Virus record (IMG/VR): IMGVR_UViG_3300035034_000067
Span: 1-26,992 of that record
Reading direction: 5' to 3' (one strand)
Length of the DNA: 26,992 nucleotides
From: a virus
Below are positions 13,307 to 21,301 of the stretch, piece after piece. Within the stretch, counting starts at the first letter, position 1. Each line of letters starts with the position of its first letter. The notes below the pieces were generated by a model. It was not told the DNA's origin. It ran no database searches and saw only the letters and a list, made by a program, of their open reading frames with translations. A program made the translations under genes and the position numbers.

Positions 13307-16300
13307 TGGCTGTTTTTAGCGTGCTCGGTAAGTTGCTTATGGTTGGCCTGTCGATGGCCTACCAAGCTTACCAACGCAAAAAGATGAAGCAGAAGCAAGC
13401 TGAGTTCAGGGACGAAAACGCTGGTATTGAGTTTACAGTAACTGGTGAGTCAGCACCAGTCAGCGTGGTTTACGGGCTAGCTGAAGTGGGAGGCACAGTC
13501 ACTTACTGGAAACTTTCAGACTCTTACGTCAACGTTCCTTTGACTTTGACTACAGGGTCAACCACCTTGCCTGCAATTTTTACTGCTACAACGCTAGTCC
13601 AAGCTTACAACTGGATACTGCTAAACAAAACCGGCGAGTGGATCCGGTTTAACGGAGTAGTTTCAAAGCGAAATGCTACTGTTGCCAACAGTTTCTTTTG
13701 GTCTGACCAACAAGCGCCACCTATGGACTCGTATTTGCCTACTCACTTGGACTTTGTCATGACTGAAGTAGCTTTAGCCAGGTTTTTGAAAGACCCAACC
13801 TCTGAGTCCTTTCCTGACTCTTCAGCTTTAGCACAAGAAGCTACGTCTGGTGAAGTGTTTCTTGGTACCGTTAGCAGCTCTGTAAGCAAAGCTTTTGTCA
13901 ACGTGCTAACTGCTAGCCAGGCCGGAGCCCGCTCCGAGTTCTTGTTTATAGAGCAAGCCCTGTGTGTAGGAGACATTGAAGGCGTTGTAACCGCAAAAAT
14001 TGACGGGTCAAAAATTAACTCGGAAGAGTTTGACACGGGCTTTCGAATTCACTTTTACAACAACACTCGGGCTGCAACGGACGCTATGATTGCGGCAAAC
14101 TGCCCAGACCGTGGCACTGGTTCCAAGTTCACTGGGCTGGCCCACGCTTCTATGGCCTTTAAGATTAACCGCGAAGAGCCCCAGTACCACGGGTTACCAC
14201 AGGTTACTTTTCTGATAAAAGGACGCAAGCTGAGACGGGTCAACCCCGATTTCAGCCTGACGGTAGCTCGGACCTACACCAACAACTCGGCGCTGGTCTT
14301 GTTAGACTACTTGTTAGACCCTGTTTACGGTCGAGGGGTTCCGGTTTCTCAAGTCGACCTAAAGTCTTTCTACCAAGCTCAGCAGGTTTGCGACCGGATT
14401 GTGGTAGCCAACGCAGAGTTTAAGTCCTTTAACGCTATGGCAAGAGGCAACTTAGCACTGTCAGAAGAGGTAACTTTTACAGACGAACAGCGGCTGTTTA
14501 CCTTTGACGGCTCGCTGTCTACCGAGTCTCCTATTCGGGAAAACATCGACCGGATCCTAGACTCAATGCCTGACTCTGACTTGGTTTGGTCCGAAGGTCG
14601 CTACAAGTTAATGGTGTCCTACCCCCAGTCAGAAGCTGAGGTCAACGACCTAGTGGTTATGACTATCACAGACCGGGACATTATCGTTGCAGACTTTGAG
14701 GTTGGCTACCCAGACCAAGACTCTAAGCTAAACCAAGTCACCGTCAGGTACGACGACGGCAACCGACAGTTTTCTCAACAAACTAAAACTTGGCCTCGAA
14801 ACTTTGACGCGGTACACACCCAGTACCTTGCTGAAGACAGTGGGGTGTACTTGAACAAAGAAATTAGTTTGCCCTTTTGTGTGTCACCTTACCAAGCTGA
14901 AGCTCGGGCTCAGTACGAAGTTCGGTCGTCCAGGTCCAGAAAATTGATACAGTTTTCAACTAGCCGCATCGGAGTGCTGCTTGAAGCCGGTGACCTAGTA
15001 CGAGTAAACTCTACTAACTTTGACTTTAACGAAGTGGTTCGGGTCCTTGAAACTGAAGTAGAAGACGAGTTTTCTGTCACTATCCGAGGCTACTCGTTTT
15101 ACTGGGAAGACCTGGCTTGGAACACTACGTCAACTGACCCCGGACTGGGCGTTACCCGGTCGTTTCGGTTTGTGGCTCCGCCTACAGACGTTACGCTAAA
15201 CGTTGTAGAAGCTAGTAAAACCTACGTTTACACGTCGGGGGTGCTGACTTGGAACTACCCCGCGTTGGTTGACGTTGAGTTTATAGTTTCTGTTAGCAGC
15301 GACGGGGACAACTTTACAGAAGTAGGAAGAACCACAAGTCTCAAGTTTGACATAACCACCCTGTCCGGGGGACACTTTGTTTTTGCGGTAGAAGCTAGGG
15401 CAGCCACTGGCAAACGGTCGTCCCGAGTGTTTGCGGACGTGTTTCAGGCGGTGGTACCACCGACGGTTACTGGGCTGTCGTCTACCGTTAGCCCGGAAGG
15501 GGTTTTGTTAACCTGGAACTCGGTGCCTACTAACGACATCCGGGGCTACGAAGTACGTAACGGCGCAACCTTGTTGGGTTTCATTGACAGTGGTTTCTTT
15601 TTGTGGGGGTTGACAGCTTCAGGCACCTACGACATTACTGTCACTACGATTCGACATGACGGCGCGACCTCGGTTCCAGCTGCCAGAACTGTCACGGTGC
15701 CTACAGTTCCTGCAGTGACCCTCACTCAAGCCGTAGTCGGGGCCGAAGTTGTGCTGTCTTGGAACGAACCAAACTCGCTGCAGGGCGTTGGTGGCTACCG
15801 AGTTTACTACGGTGGCAACTTTGGCGTGGCCCAGCAGTTAGCCTACATTAAGACTACTCGCTACACGGTACCTATTACGTGGTCCGGCTCGAGAACTTGG
15901 TGGGTAGTTGCAGAAGATCTTGCGGGTAACTTGTCGGGGGCCGCTAACGTTGTTACAACGCTGGTTCCACCGTCTGCGGTTGCTACTTTCACCGCTAGGG
16001 CTATTGTCAACAACGCAAGCCTTGCTTGGTCTGCACCCGAGTTTGGAGACCTACCCGTAGTCTACTACGAGGTGTCTGTTGGTTTAACTTTGCTAAGTTC
16101 AACTCTCGTTGGTTTATTTTACGGCACTTCAGCTTTAGTGCCGTCTACAACGGGCGGCGCTTTTACTTACTGGATTGTTGCTGTAGACAGCAGTGGTACT
16201 CGAGGACCCGGACGATCGGTGTCAACAGTGTTGGAGAACTTACAAGGCTTCGATAACCTGGGTGACCTCACCGAGTCGGACCCCGATAACCAGGTGTCTT

Positions 16301-17079
16301 TCAGCGGCTCCCTGTTTCCTGTTGTTGCAGGCGAGACTTGGGAAGACCACTTTATAAACAACAGCTGGACAACTATAGAAGATCAGCTGTTGGCAGGGTG
16401 GGGTTGCTACCTTCAACCTTTTGCCAGCGAAGCGTCTTTTTCCCAAGTGTTTGATCTTGGGACTGAAGTTGGGGTAGGCCGAGTGCTGGCCGAGGTCGAC
16501 TACACGGACCTCGCAGTCCCCAGGTTTGTAGACCCACCCCTGTCTGTTATGCCTGGTTTTGACCAGGCGCTTGTTATAGAAACCTCCTTGTTGTCCACAG
16601 GTCCTTGGGTCCCCCTAGAGTTTGGTAATAACTCTTATGCCAGCGGGTTTCGCTACGTCAGAGTTTCTGCGACTCTTACAGAGGTTGCTACACTACCTCC
16701 CGGCTTCCCAGCGGGCTACGCACTAGGTCAGTTCAGCCAAGTTGCAGTTCAAGTGTCAGTGCAAGAAAAGTCCGAAGCGGGAAGGGCCAGGTTGCTGCTG
16801 TCAGACGACGAGGGGACCTTTGTGGCCTTGACTCAAGACTTCAGCCTGTTGTACCAAGTCTCGGCGCAGCCTGTTTCGGTGTCGGCCCCTCAGGTTGTCG
16901 TAGTCTTACACGACTTTACGGACTTCTTGTCAGACGACGACGGGTCCTGGTCTGACAGACGTTTCTTTGACTGGCAGGCTGGGCAAACCCTACCAATTGA
17001 AGGCTTTTACGCAAAGTCCTTTGACTTATCAGGAACACGAACCACAACCACAGTGACGTGGTCTGTAACCGGAGTATAA
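13306..17079 (+). CDS. Tail tip / host-specificity protein, lambda J-like
   Basis: This 1257-residue protein has a hydrophobic N-terminal helix followed by basic residues (1-32), then a Val-Tyr-Gly-x-x-x-Val-Gly-Gly segment and beta hub domains (to about 600) like lambda J and other central tail-tip proteins. Residues about 625-1000 look like four fibronectin type III-like units, with repeated Leu-x-Trp, Gly-Tyr-x-Val and Tyr-x-Val/Ile patterns. Residues about 1010-1160 are a separate beta domain with Thr-Trp-Glu-Asp-His-Phe. The C-terminus (1206-1224) carries DFLSD-x2-G-x-W-x-D-x2-FF-x-WQ, matching the start of the second tail-tube protein. It starts in a TGATG overlap with GGAGG upstream. 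It likely carries fibre and receptor contact at the tail tip. Confidence 0.85.
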   Translation: MAVFSVLGKLLMVGLSMAYQAYQRKKMKQKQAEFRDENAGIEFTVTGESAPVSVVYGLAEVGGTVTYWKLSDSYVNVPLTLTTGSTTLPAIFTATTLVQAYNWILLNKTGEWIRFNGVVSKRNATVANSFFWSDQQAPPMDSYLPTHLDFVMTEVALARFLKDPTSESFPDSSALAQEATSGEVFLGTVSSSVSKAFVNVLTASQAGARSEFLFIEQALCVGDIEGVVTAKIDGSKINSEEFDTGFRIHFYNNTRAATDAMIAANCPDRGTGSKFTGLAHASMAFKINREEPQYHGLPQVTFLIKGRKLRRVNPDFSLTVARTYTNNSALVLLDYLLDPVYGRGVPVSQVDLKSFYQAQQVCDRIVVANAEFKSFNAMARGNLALSEEVTFTDEQRLFTFDGSLSTESPIRENIDRILDSMPDSDLVWSEGRYKLMVSYPQSEAEVNDLVVMTITDRDIIVADFEVGYPDQDSKLNQVTVRYDDGNRQFSQQTKTWPRNFDAVHTQYLAEDSGVYLNKEISLPFCVSPYQAEARAQYEVRSSRSRKLIQFSTSRIGVLLEAGDLVRVNSTNFDFNEVVRVLETEVEDEFSVTIRGYSFYWEDLAWNTTSTDPGLGVTRSFRFVAPPTDVTLNVVEASKTYVYTSGVLTWNYPALVDVEFIVSVSSDGDNFTEVGRTTSLKFDITTLSGGHFVFAVEARAATGKRSSRVFADVFQAVVPPTVTGLSSTVSPEGVLLTWNSVPTNDIRGYEVRNGATLLGFIDSGFFLWGLTASGTYDITVTTIRHDGATSVPAARTVTVPTVPAVTLTQAVVGAEVVLSWNEPNSLQGVGGYRVYYGGNFGVAQQLAYIKTTRYTVPITWSGSRTWWVVAEDLAGNLSGAANVVTTLVPPSAVATFTARAIVNNASLAWSAPEFGDLPVVYYEVSVGLTLLSSTLVGLFYGTSALVPSTTGGAFTYWIVAVDSSGTRGPGRSVSTVLENLQGFDNLGDLTESDPDNQVSFSGSLFPVVAGETWEDHFINNSWTTIEDQLLAGWGCYLQPFASEASFSQVFDLGTEVGVGRVLAEVDYTDLAVPRFVDPPLSVMPGFDQALVIETSLLSTGPWVPLEFGNNSYASGFRYVRVSATLTEVATLPPGFPAGYALGQFSQVAVQVSVQEKSEAGRARLLLSDDEGTFVALTQDFSLLYQVSAQPVSVSAPQVVVVLHDFTDFLSDDDGSWSDRRFFDWQAGQTLPIEGFYAKSFDLSGTRTTTTVTWSVTGV

Positions 17080-17083
17080 CTTA

Positions 17084-18244
17084 ATGACTAATTGGACTAA
17101 CCCCACCGTTACAAGTCACTACGTTGACGTCCTAGCGGAACTTGCCGACCGAGACAATGCCAATGCGCTGTTGTTTTCTGGTACGTTGCCTACTGGAATT
17201 GTTACCGGGACTATCCGGTTTAACCTGTCTGAAAACCGCTTTGAACGTTGGTCAGGGTCTGCCTGGGTGACGTTGTTGCTGTCTGTAACGGGCGGGGGCA
17301 CAGCGTCAGGGTCAGTGTCTGCTGCTAGAACGGCCCTGGGGGCCACCGCGCTGGGGTCAACCCTGTTTACGTCGGCGTCTGTCTCGGCTGCCCGCGTGTC
17401 GCTAGGAGCAACCACTGTAGGAGAAGCTCTTTTTGTAGCAGCGTCCCCTGCAGCGGGCCGGACTGCAATTGACGCCGCGTTTGGCACCACTACGGTAGCC
17501 GCCACCCTGCTGGGAAACCGAGTAGTTGGGGCTGTCAAGGCTGTTAGGGTTGACGCACCGCTGGTTATGACTACCCTGACGTCTGCCTTAGACGCGTTAA
17601 CCGTAGACGTGGCTACCCAGGCCGAGGCCGAGGCTGGGACGGTAGTGACCAAAATGATGACCCCTGAACGGGTAGCTCAAGCTGTGACTGCCCAGCGACC
17701 TGCCCTGACTCAGGCGCAGGCCGAAGACCCCGCCAGCACGGTATTTGGTACGGTGTCAGGCCAGCGGTTGGCGCAGGCGATTGCGGCTGACACGGCATGG
17801 ACGAGTTTTTCATCGGTTACGCTCACTGGTGCGGGGGAGTTCGATTGGTCCAGCATCCCCGCTGGGGTGACAGAGATTGATATACTGTTGAATGACGTAC
17901 GCCATGCTGGGGCTGGCGTGCTATTGGTGCAAATCGGCACGGGAATAACGCCAGTAACGAGCGGGTATGTTGGAAGGCATCAAACTGCACAAGGCGGTGT
18001 CGTTACCTTTTCCGATGGCTTTGGTTTGTTTCGCAACGCAAGTGGCAACATCAATGCTGGCGTGGTGCGACTCAGAAAGTATTCCGGGAATACTTGGGTG
18101 TATGATGTCAACAACACTATCGCAAACGCAAATGGATCGGGGTCTGGAAGCATTACCCTAGGAGGCGATCTGGGCATTGTGCGGATTACTCGGGCTGGAA
18201 CTGGAGATTATAATCTTGGCTCAGCCCTTTTGAGGTACCGGTGA
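17084..18244 (+). CDS. Tail fibre protein with a likely acquired receptor-binding domain
   Basis: This 386-residue protein follows the J-like gene with GGAG upstream. Residues 1-70 are an N-terminal attachment-like domain ending in Arg-Trp-Ser-Gly-Ser-Ala-Trp. Three 22-residue Ala/Gly/Leu repeats follow (about 77-142). Residues about 180-200 have Ala-Glu-Ala-Glu-Ala-Gly-Thr-x3-Lys-x-Met-Thr-Pro-Glu-Arg-Val, common in trimeric fibre shafts. The last about 145 residues form a separate beta domain with Gly-Ser-Ile-Thr-Leu-Gly-Gly-Asp-Leu-Gly-Ile-Val-Arg-Ile-Thr and a final Tyr-Arg, a pattern seen at many fibre tips. From about 17795 codon use changes (GAT and AAT in place of GAC and AAC), a sign of domain exchange. 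The stop overlaps the ATG of a 27-residue ORF. Confidence 0.82.
   Translation: MTNWTNPTVTSHYVDVLAELADRDNANALLFSGTLPTGIVTGTIRFNLSENRFERWSGSAWVTLLLSVTGGGTASGSVSAARTALGATALGSTLFTSASVSAARVSLGATTVGEALFVAASPAAGRTAIDAAFGTTTVAATLLGNRVVGAVKAVRVDAPLVMTTLTSALDALTVDVATQAEAEAGTVVTKMMTPERVAQAVTAQRPALTQAQAEDPASTVFGTVSGQRLAQAIAADTAWTSFSSVTLTGAGEFDWSSIPAGVTEIDILLNDVRHAGAGVLLVQIGTGITPVTSGYVGRHQTAQGGVVTFSDGFGLFRNASGNINAGVVRLRKYSGNTWVYDVNNTIANANGSGSGSITLGGDLGIVRITRAGTGDYNLGSALLRYR
17312..17509 (+). repeat. Three 22-codon repeats in the tail fibre shaft
   Basis: Units begin at 17312, 17378 and 17444, exactly 66 bases apart. Their protein pattern is S-V/P-x-A-A/G-R-x-x-L/I-x-A, followed by a Thr/Ala/Leu-rich stretch. 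The first two begin with Ser-Val-Ser-Ala-Ala-Arg and the third is more diverged. Similar short Ala-Arg-x-x-Leu-Gly-Ala repeats occur in trimeric phage fibre shafts. Confidence 0.75.
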
Positions 18245-18327
18245 TGGCCGCAAATATAAACGTGCCACCTGGATGGTCTGCACAGTATCCTACACCATCG
18301 TCAACAGCAGCGGACGTGCAGGCTTAA
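18244..18327 (+). CDS. Possible 27-residue coupled ORF after the fibre
   Basis: The ATG overlaps the fibre stop by one base (TGATG), so it could be translated by re-initiation. The peptide is 27 residues, begins Met-Ala-Ala-Asn-Ile-Asn-Val-Pro-Pro-Gly-Trp and ends Ala-Asp-Val-Gln-Ala before TAA. It shares the AAT/TAT-containing codon style of the fibre tip rather than that of the phage, so it may have arrived with that domain. It has no recognised family. It may be a real short protein or a remnant of a longer adjacent gene in the donor. No good separate ribosome site was found. Confidence 0.38.
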   Translation: MAANINVPPGWSAQYPTPSSTAADVQA

Positions 18328-18328
18328 C

Positions 18329-18370
18329 AAAAAAAAAAAAGTGCCACCGCCAGCCCCCGAAGGGACTGAC
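18329..18370 (-). terminator. Minus-strand intrinsic terminator after the amidoligase operon
   Basis: Read on the minus strand, a nine-base-pair stem (18370-18362 with 18357-18349, two G-T wobbles) closes a TTCG tetraloop. After eight bases, twelve T follow (18340-18329). It lies just past the stop of the last operon gene, where a convergent-junction terminator is expected. The eight-base spacer between stem and T run is longer than ideal, so efficiency is uncertain. No equivalent plus-strand terminator with T tract was seen for the tail genes. Confidence 0.62.
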
Positions 18371-18390
18371 GATGACAACTCAACTGGCCT

Positions 18391-19080
18391 CTACCCCGAC
18401 TTGGGGGGGGGGGCTAAAACTTCAACCACCGCCTGGAACAAACGGCTAGACGCCGGTGACAGCGTTTTGCGGAAAGACTCTTCTGACCAAAACAAGAAAC
18501 CTTGTTGCGTGGCTCTCCAATCAAACAAGTCTGACAACAGAACCGGGTTCTTGTCTGCAGCCGCCAAGTCTTCGGGTGTAACTCCAGGAGCCAGCAGCGC
18601 GACCAGCTCGTCTACCTTCGCTTTGTCAACAGTGTGTCCCCGACTAAGAACTTCGGAAACCAAAGTTGTCCAAGCTGTAACAAGCATAAGGTGGTAAACA
18701 ACTGCAGTAGACTCGGGCTCGTCTAGGTTGTAAAGCGAGCAGTAGTGGTTGCTTCGCTCCATCACTCGGTTTAAAGAGCCGTAACAATCGGACCAACTAC
18801 ATAACTGGTTAATTGCTTCCGCAAGCTGTCTTCGTTTTAACGGTTGCAGAGCAAACTCGAACCTTGCTGCCGCCTTTTCAGGGTGCTTGATTGGTGCTAC
18901 TGACAACAGCCCAGCCAGGTGGAAGTCAGGGCTTTTTTTGAGAGTTAACCCTGCTAGGCGTATTGTCTCGGTTCTTGACTCCAAGACGGACGTTGACCGG
19001 GGAGCTGCTGAAGACATGTGGGCCCAGACAACTTCAAAGTAGTGTGCCCAGTGTTCTGAGGGCTGGTGTTCAAGTTGCAT
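18391..19080 (-). CDS. Unknown helical protein, last gene of the amidoligase operon
   Basis: This 229-residue protein is not recognised. It is predicted mostly helical, with many Leu/Ala/Glu, several aromatic residues in the first 20 positions and a Cys-Ser-Trp-Ser-Asp-Cys segment near residue 97. The ATG overlaps the ATP-grasp stop by 11 bases, so it is part of the operon. There is no signal peptide or membrane segment. The final codons lie in an eleven-base C run (18403-18413), giving Ala-Pro-Pro-Pro-Lys-Ser-Gly at the end. A slip or sequencing error there would change the C-terminus. It may be a substrate, adaptor or regulator of the ligases, but that is only from position. Confidence 0.7.
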   Translation of the reverse strand: MQLEHQPSEHWAHYFEVVWAHMSSAAPRSTSVLESRTETIRLAGLTLKKSPDFHLAGLLSVAPIKHPEKAAARFEFALQPLKRRQLAEAINQLCSWSDCYGSLNRVMERSNHYCSLYNLDEPESTAVVYHLMLVTAWTTLVSEVLSRGHTVDKAKVDELVALLAPGVTPEDLAAADKNPVLLSDLFDWRATQQGFLFWSEESFRKTLSPASSRLFQAVVEVLAPPPKSG

Positions 19081-19864
19081 TCAAGTGTCCCCCAATAGCG
19101 TTTGCGTAGTCTATTGCGGTGTGTCCCTCCATACCCGGCGCGGAGTTTATTTCCAGAACAAAGCTTTGCTGCTGCCTTTCGTTGTACAACACGTCTACGG
19201 CACCAAAGTCAAGACCACAAGCTGACATAGCCTTGACACACTGTTCTAGGCAGTCCCCGTTGGGAAGGCTTACGTTCTCTCTGGCGTAGATAAACCCGTT
19301 TGCGTGGTTACGGACTTTCCAGTTTACCAGTTCGTCTGGAACGGTTGTGTTTCGGGCCTTCTTTTGCACCAGAAAGGGCGTAGCGCCAACCAAGTGAACC
19401 CGGAACTCGTCTCGTTTGAGACACTCCTTCACAAACAACGTACCGTCCCGGAAAGGTGCCAGTTCTCCAGGAGACTCAGCAACGACAATACCTTCGCCAC
19501 TATGGCCTGACAGCACCGTTCGAACAAACACTCGTGTCCTGGAGTTAGCAGTCCACCAGCTGACGGCTTCTTCAACCGAAGTTGTCCAGTCAGGGGTCCT
19601 AGGGCCGTTTACAGTTGAAGCGCAAGTTTCAAAAAAGGTCCTCTTGTTTGAAACTCGGGCTACCGCTTCAGGACGATTCAAAACACGGCAGGTGGCGTAG
19701 CCCGCAGGTAGACTAGAGTTCCCCCAGTTGATGACAACCTTGTCAGCAGACGGTTGAAACCGAGACCCTTCACGTCGAATTCGAAGTGCGCCAAGCGCTT
19801 GACCCAAGGCTCTGGCGGACCGGGACTCATCGCGATAGGGGTAGATAAACAAGCGGCTAGTCAT
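19070..19864 (-). CDS. ATP-grasp carboxylate-amine ligase
   Basis: This 264-residue protein has the ATP-grasp order: Val-Ile-Asn-Trp-Gly-Asn (44-49), Asn-Lys-Arg-Thr-Phe-Phe (73-78), Val-Arg-x4-Gly-His-Ser-Gly-Glu-Gly-Ile (114-126, the phosphate-binding loop region) and Phe-Val-Lys-Glu (144-147, nucleotide-binding strand). Glu-Phe-Arg-Val-His-Leu-Val-Gly follows (153-160), then Asp-Phe-Gly-Ala-Val-Asp-Val (219-225), and Leu-Glu-Ile-Asn-Ser-Ala-Pro-Gly (237-244), whose Glu and Asn coordinate Mg. These enzymes use ATP to activate a carboxylate as an acyl phosphate and join it to an amine or thiol. The protein is compact, with no fused domain. It overlaps the upstream ligase by ATGA and the next gene by 11 bases. 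The substrate cannot be inferred. Confidence 0.87.
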   Translation of the reverse strand: MTSRLFIYPYRDESRSARALGQALGALRIRREGSRFQPSADKVVINWGNSSLPAGYATCRVLNRPEAVARVSNKRTFFETCASTVNGPRTPDWTTSVEEAVSWWTANSRTRVFVRTVLSGHSGEGIVVAESPGELAPFRDGTLFVKECLKRDEFRVHLVGATPFLVQKKARNTTVPDELVNWKVRNHANGFIYARENVSLPNGDCLEQCVKAMSACGLDFGAVDVLYNERQQQSFVLEINSAPGMEGHTAIDYANAIGGHLNAT

Positions 19865-20691
19865 TGACTACGTCCTCCCCAGTTGGTTGTATAGGCCAGC
19901 TCTTGTACCAGCCTCAAAGCTCTGATAACCCGGTCGGGGTTAATTACCAAGCCTTCAAAGTAAGACCTACAAAAGGCTTCGGGACCTTGGTCTGAAAACT
20001 GTGCAGTGACCTCGATTGGGCTGTGAAAGCTGGCTAAAGTGTGTTGGAACACGCGTTCAATCACAGCAACCCAAGCCAGTATCGGTGCCGCTGTAGTTGG
20101 GGTCCGAAGACTGCGAAACTCTAAAGAGTTGAACCGTGGGATTGCTCCCAAGTTGACGGCTCCGTACTTTAGGCTGTCACAAACATGAGGCTCGCTCGAC
20201 ACCCCCTTACGAGACAAAGACGTAATGAAGTAGTTCAAAGGGTTGGCCGCGTCTAGGATCCGCAAGCAAAACAGGTTGCCTGCTCTTTCGGCTCCGCAGT
20301 ACTGGTCAATAAGCTCTGCTTCCAGGATCCAGTAAGCAGTAAGCACTGTAGCCACCTGCTGGTAGGTCAGCCGTTCTACGTTTCGGTGAACGTGAACACC
20401 GGCTCGCATTGAGTCAGCGTTCGACCTACCACAAGCAGTGTAAAGGCCTTTTACCATTGACTGCGCATCCGCCCAGGACACTGGCGACGTGGTAATAAAC
20501 TCAATGCCTGAGTTTCGCAAGGACGAGTCTGGTTTGGGGACCCACCTGTAAGCCAGCCCGCCGGGTTGGTAGTGGGCAGGGGCAACTTGCTGCGTCAAAC
20601 CTTCCATCTCTATCTCGATGCCAAACAGCTCGTCTTCAGCGAAAGTTGGGGACGACTTACCATACACCTTGTAGATAGGACTATTTAGCAA
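19861..20691 (-). CDS. COOH-NH2 ligase, Amidoligase_2-like (glutamine-synthetase fold)
   Basis: This 276-residue protein carries the marks of the Amidoligase_2 group, a glutamine-synthetase-like fold: Phe-Gly-Ile-Glu-Ile-Glu-Met-Glu (23-30), Asp-Ser-Ser-Leu (55-58), Gly-Ile-Glu-Phe-Ile-Thr (62-67), Gly-Val-His-Val-His (98-102), Phe-Cys (141-142) and Leu-Glu-Phe-Arg-Ser-Leu-Arg (190-196). The acidic residues and His pair are expected to bind Mg-ATP. It should form amide or isopeptide bonds. The start is TTG at 20691 with AGGAG seven bases upstream, and an 11-base overlap with the previous gene. It ends in an ATGA overlap with the ATP-grasp gene. Confidence 0.85.
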   Translation of the reverse strand: MLNSPIYKVYGKSSPTFAEDELFGIEIEMEGLTQQVAPAHYQPGGLAYRWVPKPDSSLRNSGIEFITTSPVSWADAQSMVKGLYTACGRSNADSMRAGVHVHRNVERLTYQQVATVLTAYWILEAELIDQYCGAERAGNLFCLRILDAANPLNYFITSLSRKGVSSEPHVCDSLKYGAVNLGAIPRFNSLEFRSLRTPTTAAPILAWVAVIERVFQHTLASFHSPIEVTAQFSDQGPEAFCRSYFEGLVINPDRVIRALRLVQELAYTTNWGGRSQ

Positions 20692-21301
20692 TGTGGGCTC
20701 CTAACAGGGTTTCTTGCTCAAACTTTTCTTGAAGCCAAAAGAACTTAGGGTTTAACAAAACTGTACCGTTGTGATCTACTCGGCCCACGAGGTGCCGACC
20801 GCAGTAGTCGACGCTTAGACCGCGAGTCAATGCAAAAGACGCAGAGAAGGCCAGCGAATCGTAGTACTCTTCTACCTTTTCGAGAGCTTCCAGGAAACTT
20901 GGAAACACCTTTTTGACCGAAGTAGTCAACAAACCCATACCCCCAACAGAAAACAAAGAAGACCTGGAACCCGACATCATCTCTTGTCGACCTTGAGTAA
21001 ACCACTGGAACTGGCTTGACCGAAGACCTTGTCGGTAGTCGCGCCGCGCGGCTGCTCTGACAGGGAAGACCGCAACTCGTTCTGCGTGGCAGTTTACAAA
21101 GTTTAGTGGGGGAGCCTCAAATTGCATCTCTGAAAGAGGCAAAGACTGGTTTCGACCTCCAGGCTCTAACTGGACTTTAGGATGCCCAGTGTTTTCTGAA
21201 ACGTCACCGGTTACGTAAACAAACTGATCGTGCTGGCTTGACCAAACAAAGGTACCTCCAATTCGGGACATAGCGTAGTGCAGGTCACCATCGTAGTTCA
21301 A
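20681..21301 (-). CDS. Unknown protein in the middle of the amidoligase operon
   Basis: This 206-residue protein is not assigned to a family. The start is TTG at 21301, overlapping the previous stop as TTGA with GGAGG at good distance. The first ATG, ten codons later, has no such site. Visible features are a Phe-Val-Tyr-Val-Thr-Gly-Asp segment (27-33), a Pro-Gly-Gly-Arg-Asn turn, and Arg-Xaa-Asp-Tyr-Arg-Gln-Gly-Leu-Arg (about 86-94). A middle helix with many Glu, and a C-terminal Asn-Pro-Lys-Phe-Phe-Trp-Leu-Gln, complete it. There is no membrane segment or signal. Being between the two COOH-NH2 ligases suggests a partner or substrate-delivery protein. Confidence 0.72.
   Translation of the reverse strand: MNYDGDLHYAMSRIGGTFVWSSQHDQFVYVTGDVSENTGHPKVQLEPGGRNQSLPLSEMQFEAPPLNFVNCHAERVAVFPVRAAARRDYRQGLRSSQFQWFTQGRQEMMSGSRSSLFSVGGMGLLTTSVKKVFPSFLEALEKVEEYYDSLAFSASFALTRGLSVDYCGRHLVGRVDHNGTVLLNPKFFWLQEKFEQETLLGAHIAK

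Noticed and set aside
18209-18214. A perfect TATAAT on the plus strand near the fibre gene end
   Set aside because: It lies inside the fibre coding region with no -35 at proper spacing, and there is no plus-strand gene downstream apart from the 27-aa ORF.
18341-18697. A plus-strand open frame opposite the last operon gene
   Set aside because: It crosses the minus-strand terminator stem and depends on the G11 run; the coupled minus-strand gene explains the region better.
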